Shown here: piece after piece, positions 39,233 through 49,480 of the stretch
How the letters are laid out: every line of letters starts with the position of its first letter
Position numbering within the stretch: position 1 is the first letter of the stretch
NCBI RefSeq assembly: GCF_900141745.1
Contig: NZ_FSRM01000001.1
Location: 4,216,001 to 4,280,000, forward strand
From: Paraburkholderia phenazinium
GTDB lineage: Bacteria; Pseudomonadota; Gammaproteobacteria; Burkholderiales; Burkholderiaceae
Length of the DNA stretch: 64,000 bases
Direction: 5' to 3'
Translations under genes and position numbers: made by a program
Notes under the pieces: model-generated
Databases searched by the model: none
What the model was told of the DNA's origin: nothing
What the model saw: the letters and a program-made list of their open reading frames with translations, nothing else

Positions 39233-42200
39233 ATGGATAATTCTACCCAAACTGGCTCGCCGAATCAGGCCACTCTTGACCGGCAAAAGGTCAGCGCGGT
39301 TGTCATCTCATTCAACCGCGTCAACCTGATCGATACGTGCCTCCGCGCGTTGGCCTTTGCCGACGAATTGATCGTGGTCGACAAGTCGTCCACTGATGGG
39401 ACAGCGGAAGTGGCTGCATCGCTCGCGGATCGCGTAATTTCCGTGCCGTGGTCGCCGACCGTCGAGGATTCCCGAGCCTTCGCAGTCGAGGCTTGCACTT
39501 ACGACTGGATCGTCTGTGTGGACGACGATGAGTGTCTGAGTGTGGAAGCAGCCAGGTTTATCGAGAGCGAACTCAGGCAGCCAAGAGCGGACGTCTATGC
39601 GCTTCCGCAACGGCACTACATCCTAGGCGTTCATGACGAGCGAGCCTATTATTGGCCTGAGTATCAACCGCGCTTCTTCCGGCGCGACGCAGTTGAATTT
39701 CGTCTGACAGTCCATGGCGGTACCCGGACGAAGACCGAATCCGTCTATAGGGTTCCGCCGGATGGCGGGGTCTGCATTCATCACCTGTCACACGAAAACG
39801 TCGCGCAATGGATCGAGAAGGCCAATCGCTATACGTCGAGGATGGACCGTCTACGCGATGACGACGGCGGGTATGACCTTGCCGCATATGCGCACGCGCG
39901 GATAGACGGTTGGCTGGGACAAACACAATCGGACGATCTCGGTGATTATCCTGCTGCAGTGGCCATGCTGCGCGCGGTGTATGACATCATTGATCGGCTA
40001 AAAGAGTGGGAACTTGAAGCTGGGCTAGATGGCGCGGCTCAGTTCCAGTCGATATGCCGCACTCTGCAGGAGCGCTACGCAGCTGAGTTGCCAAACCGCC
40101 GCCTAGGCAGGGGAGCTGCGTTGCTAAACCCAACCGGGATCAGCGCGCCCGCGCAAGTGGATCCACAAGGTTGTGACTCGTCCGCGGATCGGCGGGATCT
40201 TGCGTTGACCGTGTCGGCCCTTCGGGACGCTTTGCGGCATGTACGCGCCATGTCGGACGCGGCCAAACGCCAAGCTCGCGAATCGAACGCACTGGAACGT
40301 GCAAAGCTCCAGGCCGAAGCTGATCGAGCCGCTCTTGAGGCGGCTGCGAGGCAAAACCATCTCGAGGAGGCGCTTAATACTGCCCAAGCGGCCCTTGAGC
40401 AGATGCGGGAATTGATGTCACGTGCGCTTGCCGACCGCACACGGCGTACGAACGAACAGACCGGGGAAATCCAGGCGCTCAAGCTGCGGGTCGATAGGAC
40501 CGAGGCGCAACGCGCCTCGGAAGCCGCCGCGAGACACGAAGCCGAAAGCCGCTTGGCTGCAGTACTAGCATCCAACGCGTGGAAAGTCACCGCTCCATTG
40601 AGGTCGGGGATTGAGGCGATGCGCCGGTCGGCCCATCTGCAGAAGGCCCGCGTCAATCTGTTGCGGCGAGCCGTCCGAGGTCGAGATCAGGAAGCGCGGC
40701 GAGTTCTCGTGGCCTCCCTGCGTCGCCGCATGGGTATGTATGCAGCCGCCGATGGATTTTCTGCGTTGAGGTCTACGCCACTGTCGAATAGCGCGCCTTC
40801 GGCACTGCTTCCGCATGAGTCCGTCGTCGCCTCCTACCCATCATGGTTGCATCGCCTCGATACCCCCGACATCGAGACACTTGAGATGATGAACGCTACC
40901 ACAAACGCCCTGCCGATGCTCCATGTCCTGGTCAGATTCGCGCCTTCGTCGATTGCGTTCGCGGCCGATACCGTGGCTGCACTACAGCGTATGGTGGGGC
41001 TCCGTTGGAACGCTTTCTTCATCATTGACCCGCGTTGCAGCGAAAGCGCCGTTGCGGGCCTTCGGCTGACGATAGCCGGAGAGAGTCGGATTTCCGTCCA
41101 AACACCGACGCTCGAAAACGGAAGCTTCGTACTGCTGATCGAAGCTGGCGCGATGCCCCGTGCGCATGGGCCGAGGGTACTGGTTGATGCATTGATACGC
41201 GTCGAAGCGGGCGTGCTCGCTTATGCGGATGAGGACCAGTTACCGACGGAAGGGTCGCCCGAAAACCCATGGTTCAAGCCGGCGTTTTCCCGACTGCTGG
41301 CAAGGCAAGGCGTGCTGTTGGGACGAATGGTTGCTGTTAGGCTCGGGCCGGATCTCGCTGCCGATCTTCAGAGCCAGTTGTCAGACACCGGTCTTGCTTT
41401 TGACCAGATCGCTCGCGACCTCGCGTTGTCATTGGAAGATCGCCATATCGTACATGTGCCGCACGTCCTTTTCCATGATGTAATGCCCCCGGCTAGCCCG
41501 ATCGATCTGCCACTCCCATCATTGCCTGATCCGCTTCCGGTCGCAAGTATCCTCATTCCGACACGGGACGGTTGGCATCTGCTCGGCCCATGCCTCGAGA
41601 GTCTGCGGACTACGGACTGGCCCGCGGAGCGGCTGGAGGTGATCGTCGTCGACAATGGTTCGACCGAAAGAGAAACGCTGGATGGTATGAGCCGCGCGGA
41701 GCGTGAAGGCCGAATTAGGGTGCTCCGTGATCCGCGTCCGTTTAACTATGCCCGCCTTAATAACGATGCCGCTCGTGCTTCGCGCGGCGACGTACTGGTC
41801 CTGCTCAACAACGATACAGAAATCATCGATCCGGCATGGCTGCGGAAACTAGTGGCCCATGCGATGCAACCGGGTATTGGCGCGGTAGGGCCAAAACTGC
41901 TTTACGGCGACAGGACGGTCCAGCATGCAGGCGTTATTCTTGGTATTCAGGGAGTCGCCGCGCACGCTCACCTGTCCCTTAGTGCGAACGCTGGAGGATA
42001 CCAAGGACTGGCCAATCTCACCCACGAGGTTTCCGCAGTAACGGGGGCTTGTCTTGCTGTCTCGCGCGCGGCATTCGAAGAGGTGGGCGGACTGAGGGAA
42101 GAACTGCGAGTCGCGTTTAACGATGTCGTCTTCTGTCTGGATTTGCTCGCACGTGGAAGGAAGAACATCTATTTTGCTGAGCCGCTCGTCATGCATTACG

Positions 42201-43459
42201 AAAGCAAAACACGAGGCTACGACGACAAACCCGAGAAAGTTCAGCTTCTTCGCATGGAGGCACGGCTCGCCTGGGCCCGACATGCGGATCTGTTGCGCAA
42301 CGATCCTTACTACTCGCCGAATTTGTCGATGGAGGTACCTTACGGGCTCTCGTTTGCTGCGCGCCGCCGCCCCGCATGGTCAGGGCTGGTGTCACGCCCG
42401 CTACGCGTCATGATGCTTTCGTCGACGCATGCGCGTGGCCACGGCGTCGCAGTCGTGATCAACCTGCAGGTTCGCGCGTTGCGCGCTCGTGGCCATGAGG
42501 TCATCATCGCTGGCGGCCTAGGCGAAAAAGACTTCGACTACGGCGATTGCCAGAAGGTCGCCGTGTACGATCCACGCTCTGCTGCGACGATTGCATCGGA
42601 ACTTGGTGTCGACCTCATTGTTGCTCACACGCCTCCGTTCTTTGATGTTGCGCGCTGGACCGGCGCCTTTCCCCCGGTCCTCGCGTACGATTACGGCGAG
42701 CCGCCGCCGGAGTTTTTCCCAGACGCCGTCGCCCGCCAAGAAGTTCTCGACCACAAGGCGTTGAGCCTGAGTATCTGCGCCAAGGTGCTTGCAATTTCCG
42801 ACGCCGTGGCGAAAGAGTCCATAACCCCGCCGGATGGCATCATTCCGCTCGGCAACGGTCACCTCGGGAGGTGGGGGCAGACCGGCGTTGACCGCCGACG
42901 CCGGACTCGCAAAGCGCGCGCCTGGGACGATCGTTTCGTAATTCTTAACGTTTGCCGGTTTCATAGCGGCGAGCGGTTCTATAAGGGCGTTGATCACTAT
43001 GCGGAGGTCCGCGACATACTGCTGGCAATCGATCCGATACTCGCGGCTCGTACGCTCTTCGTGCTATGCGGTAAGGGCACTCCCGAAGACGTTGCTGAAA
43101 TGACTGCACGTGGGTTGCACGTGATCGCGAACGTCAGCGACGAGGAAATGACAGACCTTTACGCTGCCGCAGACGTGTATGCGAACTTTTCTCGCTGGGA
43201 AGGATACAACCTGGGTATTGGCCAAGCTCTTGCGATGGGGTTGTCCGTCATAGCATCCGACATACCGGCGCACCGGGCCTTTGGTGTCAGCGTGACAAAC
43301 GACCCGGTCGAAGCGGCGCTGCTATTGCGTGACCGGGCGAACGATCCCGTCGAACGTGTGCCGAAGGTGTGGGAGTGGGATAGACCGCTTGCCACATTCA
43401 CTGATGAAGTGGAGGCGGCCTGCGTTGCTCGTGACGTCAGCGCTGCGCACGAGGCATAA
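39233..43459 (+). CDS. Giant glycosyltransferase: GT2 - helical linker - GT2 - GT-B
   Basis: About 1408 residues with three catalytic modules. The first (about 19-235) is a WaaE-like family 2 domain with 'VVISFNRVNLIDTCLRAL' and 'WIVCVDDDECLS' (DxD). A helical, probably coiled-coil stretch (about 320-447) ends in AWKVTAPLR (residues 449-457). The second (about 768-1000) is family 2 with 'ASILIPTRDGW', 'VVDNGSTER' and 'VLLNNDTEI'. The third (about 1057-1400) is a GT-B domain with 'SRWEGYNLGIGQALAMG'. The ATG at 39233 lacks a clear ribosome site, and an upstream TTG at 39182 is possible. It opens the plus-strand island between IS remnants. Such fusion suggests one protein assembling several linkages of a repeat unit. 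Confidence 0.85.
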   Translation: MDNSTQTGSPNQATLDRQKVSAVVISFNRVNLIDTCLRALAFADELIVVDKSSTDGTAEVAASLADRVISVPWSPTVEDSRAFAVEACTYDWIVCVDDDECLSVEAARFIESELRQPRADVYALPQRHYILGVHDERAYYWPEYQPRFFRRDAVEFRLTVHGGTRTKTESVYRVPPDGGVCIHHLSHENVAQWIEKANRYTSRMDRLRDDDGGYDLAAYAHARIDGWLGQTQSDDLGDYPAAVAMLRAVYDIIDRLKEWELEAGLDGAAQFQSICRTLQERYAAELPNRRLGRGAALLNPTGISAPAQVDPQGCDSSADRRDLALTVSALRDALRHVRAMSDAAKRQARESNALERAKLQAEADRAALEAAARQNHLEEALNTAQAALEQMRELMSRALADRTRRTNEQTGEIQALKLRVDRTEAQRASEAAARHEAESRLAAVLASNAWKVTAPLRSGIEAMRRSAHLQKARVNLLRRAVRGRDQEARRVLVASLRRRMGMYAAADGFSALRSTPLSNSAPSALLPHESVVASYPSWLHRLDTPDIETLEMMNATTNALPMLHVLVRFAPSSIAFAADTVAALQRMVGLRWNAFFIIDPRCSESAVAGLRLTIAGESRISVQTPTLENGSFVLLIEAGAMPRAHGPRVLVDALIRVEAGVLAYADEDQLPTEGSPENPWFKPAFSRLLARQGVLLGRMVAVRLGPDLAADLQSQLSDTGLAFDQIARDLALSLEDRHIVHVPHVLFHDVMPPASPIDLPLPSLPDPLPVASILIPTRDGWHLLGPCLESLRTTDWPAERLEVIVVDNGSTERETLDGMSRAEREGRIRVLRDPRPFNYARLNNDAARASRGDVLVLLNNDTEIIDPAWLRKLVAHAMQPGIGAVGPKLLYGDRTVQHAGVILGIQGVAAHAHLSLSANAGGYQGLANLTHEVSAVTGACLAVSRAAFEEVGGLREELRVAFNDVVFCLDLLARGRKNIYFAEPLVMHYESKTRGYDDKPEKVQLLRMEARLAWARHADLLRNDPYYSPNLSMEVPYGLSFAARRRPAWSGLVSRPLRVMMLSSTHARGHGVAVVINLQVRALRARGHEVIIAGGLGEKDFDYGDCQKVAVYDPRSAATIASELGVDLIVAHTPPFFDVARWTGAFPPVLAYDYGEPPPEFFPDAVARQEVLDHKALSLSICAKVLAISDAVAKESITPPDGIIPLGNGHLGRWGQTGVDRRRRTRKARAWDDRFVILNVCRFHSGERFYKGVDHYAEVRDILLAIDPILAARTLFVLCGKGTPEDVAEMTARGLHVIANVSDEEMTDLYAAADVYANFSRWEGYNLGIGQALAMGLSVIASDIPAHRAFGVSVTNDPVEAALLLRDRANDPVERVPKVWEWDRPLATFTDEVEAACVARDVSAAHEA

Positions 43460-43517
43460 GGGGCGGCATTGGGACAGGGGGGGGATGCTGTACGGAATGC
43501 GCCCGCTGCCGCGCGGA

Positions 43518-44419
43518 CTATGCTGCGCGAACGTCACAGCGGACGGACTTCGGATCGGCGGCGGACGGCATGCGATTGAGCACCAGCACGCCGATAACTG
43601 CTTCGGTCTGTTGAGCGCTGGGGCCAAGCTCGTAGACACGGTCCGTTTACCGCCTTGTAGCAACTCGTCCTCGTTATGACCAGCATCCGCCGGCCATAAC
43701 CGGTAGCGTTCTGCCTGTCCCGCAGCCCTTCGCCCGATCGCCTCGAGATGCTGATCGCCGTTGCGCTGGCGGGGCATTCTCGCGACCGCCCACGGCGGTT
43801 TGCGCAGCCGCGCGGTGTTGCGCGGCCGCCTGGTATGTCGGCACGCCTTTGTAGACACCGTCCGCGATGAATTGCCCGCCCTCACCTGGGATCTGATACA
43901 GGAGGGGCGCGACTTGAGAAACATCGCCCCTTCTTGATCGATGAGCGTGTACGCCACAATCTGCCCCATGCTTGCATCGACAGCCACTTGGAGCTTCCAC
44001 TAGATGCGGCTCGACCGCATGCAGTGTTTCTAATGTAGCCACTGACTCGCCCCGTTAACCTGCAGCCCAAAGCTGTCGACGAGCACGTCCGGCGAACCGT
44101 CGGGCACGACGCGACTCTGACCCCATGCGCTGCTTCGTGCCCCGGACGAGAATCTGCTGATCGGGGATCGGCAACGTCAACCCCGTCGGTTGGGCACCGA
44201 GCCCAGATGACCAATGGCTTGCTGTAAAGGCACCCGCAGCACACTGGCCAACATCAAGATGGCCTCGATCGTCAGATCTGTATATCGAAGTTGGTCGCCT
44301 GGCGTGGTGCCGAGAGGCCGGCCACAGTACGCCAGTCCCTCAGGCGTGGCCCACAACATCAGCCCCCCGCAGAGCAGGCGCGCTTCGTACTCGGGCGGGC
44401 TTGTCATACGATGAGCCAA
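43518..44419 (-). mobile_element. Degenerate IS5-family transposase (IS903/IS1031-like), frameshifted
   Basis: Minus-strand pieces match an IS5-type transposase in order: 'EGLAYCGRPLGTTPGDQLRYTDLTIEAI' (split here from 44419), 'LRVPLQQAIGHL', a DDE-region 'WKLQVAVDASMGQIVAYTL' in another frame, 'FIADGVYKGVPTYQ', 'RNGDQHLEAIGRRAAG', and the C-terminal 'AQQTEAVIGVLVLNRM' ending at 43518. Several frameshifts separate them, so it is a pseudogene of a complete element. Confidence 0.72.
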
Positions 44420-44759
44420 CGTCGGAACGCGATGCTAGTGATCGGCGTTGTGCTCGCCCAGCGTGCGCCAGTTGCAGACAGGCCAGCCCGTCACCTTATT
44501 CTCTAGGTCTTTCATCAATTGATCCATGCACTAACGCTGCCATATGCCAATTTCAACACGTTTAGCCGCTGTACACTTTGGACCACGAAGTGAGACGGAG
44601 CAAAATGCGACGGTTCAAGCGTCGAACGGCCGAATCGCGGTGCTACTACTGGAGGCCATATAGGGCCTAGGTCGTGTAAAAATCCGATGTGGTAGCGTTG
44701 ATGACTTTACTCGATCGACGACATACGTCGACGGTCCCATTTACCCCGTCTAACGGCTA
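44420..44759. other. Gap between two IS remnants, no gene seen
   Basis: About 340 bp with no supported gene. The stretch near 44666-44700 could be the end of one of the flanking elements, but no matching terminal repeat was found. Confidence 0.35.
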
Positions 44760-45225
44760 TTAGCTTGTTCGATCTCTTTGTGAGAGGACGAGGTGTTCGG
44801 GGCGCGTTAGGCACTTTGCACAATCTGTCCAGCATGAATGAGGGTGGCGAAGACGACGAAGTACAGGGTGCCGGGGTTTCATGCAATCGCTCGCAGTCGC
44901 GTGATAACCGCCCGAAGGGGGCGAGCCGGCCAAATCTGTGCTCGACCACCCAGCGGCAAGACAGCAGCACGAATCCCTTCTTCGCCTCGATGCAACCCGC
45001 GCCCAGCCAAGGTTGTGTTCGCTGCCAGACCGGTTCGCACGGGGAAAGTTAGCCGAAAACACGCGCCAGATGCATCGGCTCGCCGTTTAGCGCGGCGCGC
45101 TGAACACTTCGCGCAGTTCGCGTCACCGCTGCGGTGCCCGTTCGCTCATCAAGGTCACGTGCGGAGCGGCCAAGCTCTATTCCTTCGACGGAAACATACG
45201 TCAGGTATGGCTTGCGTTCTGTCAT
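44760..45225 (-). mobile_element. Internally deleted IS5-type transposase remnant
   Basis: An ATG at 45225 starts 'MTERKPYLTYVSVEG', the N-terminus of a common IS5-family transposase. Pieces such as 'ELREVF' and 'SANFP' then appear in shifted frames. The sequence next jumps to the family's C-terminal segment 'LLSCRWVVEHRFGRLAPFGRLS'. The catalytic middle is missing, so about 0.35-0.4 kb has been lost. It lies immediately upstream of manC. Confidence 0.7.
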
Positions 45226-45355
45226 CCCGCCAAATTATCAGGTCTGAACGGAAGCATCTACACGCCCTAAGCCGATACCTAGCGACCGAGGTTAAAAAAC
45301 TCCGTTAAAATCTACCGGTGTATGCAACCCTAGTACAACTTTTTTGGGCAATTCC

Positions 45356-46807
45356 ATGAAGATCATTCCCGTCATCATTTGTGGAGGTGCGGGGACACGA
45401 CTGTGGCCCGTGTCCCGCGAAGCCTTTCCGAAGCCATTGCTGAAGCTGGCGGACGGTCAAAGCTTGCTGCAGAAAACATTTCTGCGAGCGTCGCGGGTAG
45501 CGAACTCGGATGAAGTCGTGTTTGTCACAAACCGCGAGACCTATTTCCTCACAAAGGACGAATGCGTCGAAGTAGAATCCGGTATCTCACAACTAGGGTT
45601 CATTCTGGAGCCCACGGCTCGTAATACCGCTGGGGCGATTGCTGTGGCTGCGGAGGTCGTGCGTCAGCGGCACGGCCCCGATGCCATCATGCTGGTGATG
45701 CCGGCCGATCAATTGATCGAAGATCAGGCTGCCTTTGGGAGAGCCGTGAAGGACGCCGTAGGATCCGCACAGGAAGGTCGGCTAGTTACGTTCGGGATTC
45801 GCCCAACTGGACCGGAAACCGGCTACGGCTACATTGAATTCGAAACGCAGCCGCTGCCCGGCGCGCAAGGGGTGCACAAGGTCGTGCGTTTCGTCGAAAA
45901 GCCTGCATTGGATGTCGCCAAGGAACTAATAGCGGACGGCCACCACCTTTGGAACGCCGGCATGTTCTGCTTCACCGCCGAAACGATGCTCGCGGAACTG
46001 GCACGTCATGTACCAAGCGTGGCAGAACCGTCACTCAATGCGGTGAACGAAGCCAAACGAAGCACGTCCCAAGACGGCTACGCCATTGAGCTCGACAACG
46101 CGCAATTCAGCAAGTCCGAGAACATCTCCATCGACTACGCAGTCATGGAACGATCAAATAACGTGAACGTTGTGCCGTGCGAAATGGGCTGGAGCGACAT
46201 CGGCTCGTGGCAATCGATCAGTGAGCTCACGCGCCCCGATGAACGCGGCAACAGGATTCATGGTGAGGCCGAGTTGCACGACGTTGATAACTGCTTCGTC
46301 CGCAGTGACGGCCGGCTGATCGGCATGGTCGGGGTCCACGACGTGATCGTGGTGGATACGGCTGACGCATTGCTGATCGCTGCTCGCGACCGCGCACAAG
46401 ATGTGAAGCAGATCGTCGCGAAGCTCAAGGGAGCGAATCATGACGCGTACCGCCTGCACCGTACCGTGCATCGCCCATGGGGCACATACACCGTGCTCGA
46501 GGAAGGTGACCGGTTCAAGATGAAGCGCATCGTCGTAAAGCCAGGAGCGTCGTTGTCACTGCAGATGCACCATCACCGTAGCGAGCACTGGATAGTGGTA
46601 AGTGGCTGCGCGGACATCGTCAACGGAGAGCAGGTCATTTCACTGCAACCCAACGAGTCGACCTATATTCCCGCTGGCCACAAGCACCGTCTGATCAATC
46701 CAGGAGTGATGAATCTTGTCTTGATCGAGGTCCAGTGCGGTGAGTATCTGGGCGAAGACGATATCGTCCGGTTCGAAGATATCTACGGACGCGCGCCGAC
46801 AACCTGA
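45356..46807 (+). CDS. manC: Mannose-1-phosphate guanylyltransferase / mannose-6-phosphate isomerase
   Basis: The 483-residue bifunctional enzyme has an N-terminal nucleotidyltransferase domain with 'IICGGAGTRLWPVSRE' (residues 7-22) and 'VVRFVEKPALDVA'. Its C-terminal cupin isomerase domain contains 'HRPWGTYTVLEEGDRFKMKR' and 'SLSLQMHHHRSEHWIVVSG'. It makes GDP-mannose, the precursor for Gmd and Rmd at 35-37 kb and for any mannosyl transfer. The ATG at 45356 starts the conserved domain; an in-frame TTG four codons upstream is less likely. It stands alone on the plus strand, flanked by an IS remnant and a truncated methyltransferase. Confidence 0.94.
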   Translation: MKIIPVIICGGAGTRLWPVSREAFPKPLLKLADGQSLLQKTFLRASRVANSDEVVFVTNRETYFLTKDECVEVESGISQLGFILEPTARNTAGAIAVAAEVVRQRHGPDAIMLVMPADQLIEDQAAFGRAVKDAVGSAQEGRLVTFGIRPTGPETGYGYIEFETQPLPGAQGVHKVVRFVEKPALDVAKELIADGHHLWNAGMFCFTAETMLAELARHVPSVAEPSLNAVNEAKRSTSQDGYAIELDNAQFSKSENISIDYAVMERSNNVNVVPCEMGWSDIGSWQSISELTRPDERGNRIHGEAELHDVDNCFVRSDGRLIGMVGVHDVIVVDTADALLIAARDRAQDVKQIVAKLKGANHDAYRLHRTVHRPWGTYTVLEEGDRFKMKRIVVKPGASLSLQMHHHRSEHWIVVSGCADIVNGEQVISLQPNESTYIPAGHKHRLINPGVMNLVLIEVQCGEYLGEDDIVRFEDIYGRAPTT

Positions 46808-46940
46808 GTCGCGAGAAAGCACTCGTGATGCGTTCTCCGCAGTTTATGACGTCCTACCGCTACAGATCGAATGGCCGGTTCACCGACGTACCAGCTATCG
46901 TGAGATTGATCAGGCTAACGAATAGGCTGTTTCGTCATTA

Positions 46941-47417
46941 GTGAATGGTTTCGACGATCTCGATATGGTCACCGAGGACGCATCTCACGTTCCGAGTCAT
47001 CAATCGATCTGCCTAAAGCACGGACGTAATGCTTTGCGTTCTGGCGGGACCTACGTTCTGGAGGATGTCCACACGAGCCACCCGTCGCACGATCAGTATC
47101 GGCAGGAATTCGGCGAGCGGCGCGGCCAAACAGCTTTATCGGTGCTGCTTGGCATAGACCACATGAGGCGCATTGGCGTCGGCGTCGACGACGACCGGCT
47201 TCTAGCTCTAGCCCGAGGCTCGCATTTCAATCTTAAAGGGCTTCGCAGCCTCTTTGCGCAGATTGATGTGATCTCGCTTTATCGTCGCGCTACGGTCCCA
47301 ACTTCCTGTTGGAACTGCGGTTCCACGCGGTTCGACTATCACGAGATGAAGTGCGTGTGCGGAATTGATCTATTTGCCGAAGCTGACAGCATAACGATCG
47401 TGATCAAGAAGCGCTAG
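46941..47417 (+). pseudogene. 3' remnant of an O-unit methyltransferase
   Basis: A 158-residue frame resembles only the C-terminal half of class I SAM-dependent methyltransferases found in polysaccharide loci: 'DMVTEDASHVPSHQS' and 'ALRSGGTYVLEDVHTSH' match 'DIVIADASHASGDIV' and 'GGIFLVEDLH' of the methyltransferase domain at 52-52.7 kb. The SAM-binding N-terminal part is absent upstream in any frame. A C-terminal Cys cluster 'CWNCG...CVCG' could bind zinc. It may be translated from a GTG at 46941, but the enzyme would be incomplete. Confidence 0.55.
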
Positions 47418-48090
47418 ATCGATACCTCACCTCTTCACCAGCCCGTCAGTGCCAGTGCCTGTCTAGGTGGCGACCGAGTGCTTCGCGTCGAAAGCCTGCG
47501 ATCATGTGAACGCCTCATTACCTATACTTCGGTGGCATATCCGCAGCGTTCCAGATCGCTGGCGAGTGCATACTATCGAGGCGAGTAGGCAGGAAGTAAT
47601 GCTGGTACATTCGCAATAAAACAGACGCACTGCAGGCCCGCTGCTCGAATACCTCGTTTCGCTCGACAGACCGATTTATGCAAAACGATCGTCGCGAGCT
47701 TCGGTTGAAAGCCGAATGCTACGGCGAGATCGCTTCTGGCAGATGTTCGCAATTTATTTCATTGAGAAAATATCTCGCCGCTCAACCACCGACGCTTCAA
47801 GTGAATTCCGGTCCTCGCCAGCGTGACACAGTGCCGTCCCATGTTTATAAGTTCGTGTCAGTGACACTGATACGCTATCCAGCAGCCGTTGCCCGAGCCA
47901 GATAGAAATTGTTAAATTTTCTTATGCATCAAAATCGACCGTAGCGCTGGCGTTTGGATTAGCATGATGAGTTGGCACCGTCAACTTGCAGGTCTAAACA
48001 GCCAAAACACTTTTCCAGTCTTTCCCGGTACAGTTGCGTTCGTCCTCAGACGACAGCCAGAAAGATCAACATTTCGCACTCTTTATCGCA
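47418..48090. promoter_or_regulatory. Intergenic region upstream of the sulfotransferase gene
   Basis: About 670 bp with no supported gene. AT-rich stretches near 47740-47780 and 47900-47940 may hold the sulfotransferase promoter. A GTGTCA-G-TGACAC dyad lies at 47855-47867, with a second TGACAC at 47824. Confidence 0.4.
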
Positions 48091-49212
48091 ATGCAATTCG
48101 TACCTGACGCATCATCATCGCATGGCACCCTCATTGTCGTACTTGGCATGCATCGGAGTGGTACAAGCGTGACAACCCGAGCTCTGGAGACAATGGGCGC
48201 CGAATTCGGCGAACGATTGCTACCGCCGATAGCAGGAATCAATGATAAGGGATTCTTTGAGGACGTCGACATTAATCGGATAAACATCGAACTTATGACC
48301 GCGGCGGGCACGAGTTGGCACACTGCTGGTCCGATAGATCTCGGCACGATCGATAGGAAAATCATTGAACACCAACAGAAAGCTGCGCTTGAGCTTCTAA
48401 TGAGTAAGACAAAGGGAAGAACTTTTGCCCTGAAAGATCCACGCATGGCGCGACTGCTGCCATTCTGGCAAACAGTCTTCGACCTCTTGAGCATTCGGGT
48501 TGCCTATGTGGTCGCGGTAAGAAATCCAATGAGTGTATGTCGCTCGCTGCAAACCTGGAATAAGTTTTCCGATGAGAAATGCTATCTACTTTGGCTTGCG
48601 CATACCGTCCCCGCACTTCGCGCAACAGAGGGGCGACATCGAACGCTGGTGGACTACGACCAACTCCTCGACCACCCACGAGCGCACCTATTGAGAATGG
48701 CGAATGATTTGAATTTGCAGCTCGACCATGAGCGGGTAGTTAACTTCGCGGAAGAGTTTCTCGATGCACCGCTTAGACATTCACGCTTTTCAATGGGAGA
48801 TCTGGACACTCTCGGATCAGCGGCCAGACAAGTTAGAGACTTGTTTTACGCGGTGCAAACCTACATTGCAAATCCTAACAATGACACCTCGTCAGATTAT
48901 TTGAGCGCGCTTTCTGCCGCAGAGTCTTATCTCAACGATATCGCTCCAGCTCTAAGATATCAGTGGCGACTCGAGCAAGAAATTGAGCAGTTGGATGCTA
49001 GTCTTAGGAATGCCTTAGAGCAGGGCGATAGTCTTAATAAGACACTCCGTGACCAGCGTGAATCTATTAGCTCGCTGGAAGGAAACATAGCCGAGGCCCG
49101 CACGGCCTTGAAAAGTGCGCATCGCTTGCTGGCCACGATGGAGCAGTCAATGTCGTGGCGGATAACAGCACCACTAAGACGTATTCGTCGGCAGCTTTTC
49201 CGAACCCACTGA
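48091..49212 (+). CDS. Sulfotransferase-family protein with C-terminal helix and TAPLR motif
   Basis: About 373 residues. The 5'-phosphosulfate loop of PAPS-dependent sulfotransferases is visible as 'VVLGMHRSGTSVTTRAL' (P-loop at about 19-26), and the 3'-phosphate region as 'YVVAVRNPMSVCRSL'. A helical, coiled-coil-like stretch (about 285-350) follows, then SWRITAPLR (355-363) and a basic tail. It would sulfate a sugar of the surface glycan using PAPS. The ATG at 48091 is chosen over an upstream TTG; no strong ribosome site is seen. The 3' end abuts an IS110-type fragment, so the last few codons may not be original. Confidence 0.8.
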   Translation: MQFVPDASSSHGTLIVVLGMHRSGTSVTTRALETMGAEFGERLLPPIAGINDKGFFEDVDINRINIELMTAAGTSWHTAGPIDLGTIDRKIIEHQQKAALELLMSKTKGRTFALKDPRMARLLPFWQTVFDLLSIRVAYVVAVRNPMSVCRSLQTWNKFSDEKCYLLWLAHTVPALRATEGRHRTLVDYDQLLDHPRAHLLRMANDLNLQLDHERVVNFAEEFLDAPLRHSRFSMGDLDTLGSAARQVRDLFYAVQTYIANPNNDTSSDYLSALSAAESYLNDIAPALRYQWRLEQEIEQLDASLRNALEQGDSLNKTLRDQRESISSLEGNIAEARTALKSAHRLLATMEQSMSWRITAPLRRIRRQLFRTH

Positions 49213-49405
49213 GCAAACCGCGGCTCTCATTGGCTCCAGCGGTGTGCGACCTGACCAAACGTTGCCGGACACGATGCAGTGGCACCAACGATTGCTGCTC
49301 CACGCCCTTGATCGCTTGATCGGCAAAAGCGCATGTTTGACAGAGCGACGGCCTCCGAAGAGCGCTTCCGCGTCAGTCGCGTCGTTTTTTGCATATTTCG
49401 GCGAA
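49195..49405 (-). mobile_element. IS110-family transposase fragment
   Basis: On the minus strand 'YAKNDATDAEALFGGRRSVKHAL' followed in a shifted frame by 'VEQQSLVPLHRVRQRLVRS' and 'ANESRGLLSGFG' matches the conserved N-terminal DEDD-transposase region of IS110/IS1111 elements. Only about 70 codons remain. Its left edge meets the 3' end of the sulfotransferase gene. Confidence 0.65.
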
Positions 49406-49480
49406 CGTGACCGCCGATTTCGGGGACGTGACCGGTTTGGCCGGATGGGCGTTGCGCGGTATCGATTGTAGGGTTTCGTG

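Noticed and set aside
47855..47867. GTGTCA-G-TGACAC dyad upstream of the sulfotransferase gene
   Set aside because: Short and far (over 220 bp) from the gene start; a nearby half-site could be chance, so it is only noted in the intergenic entry.
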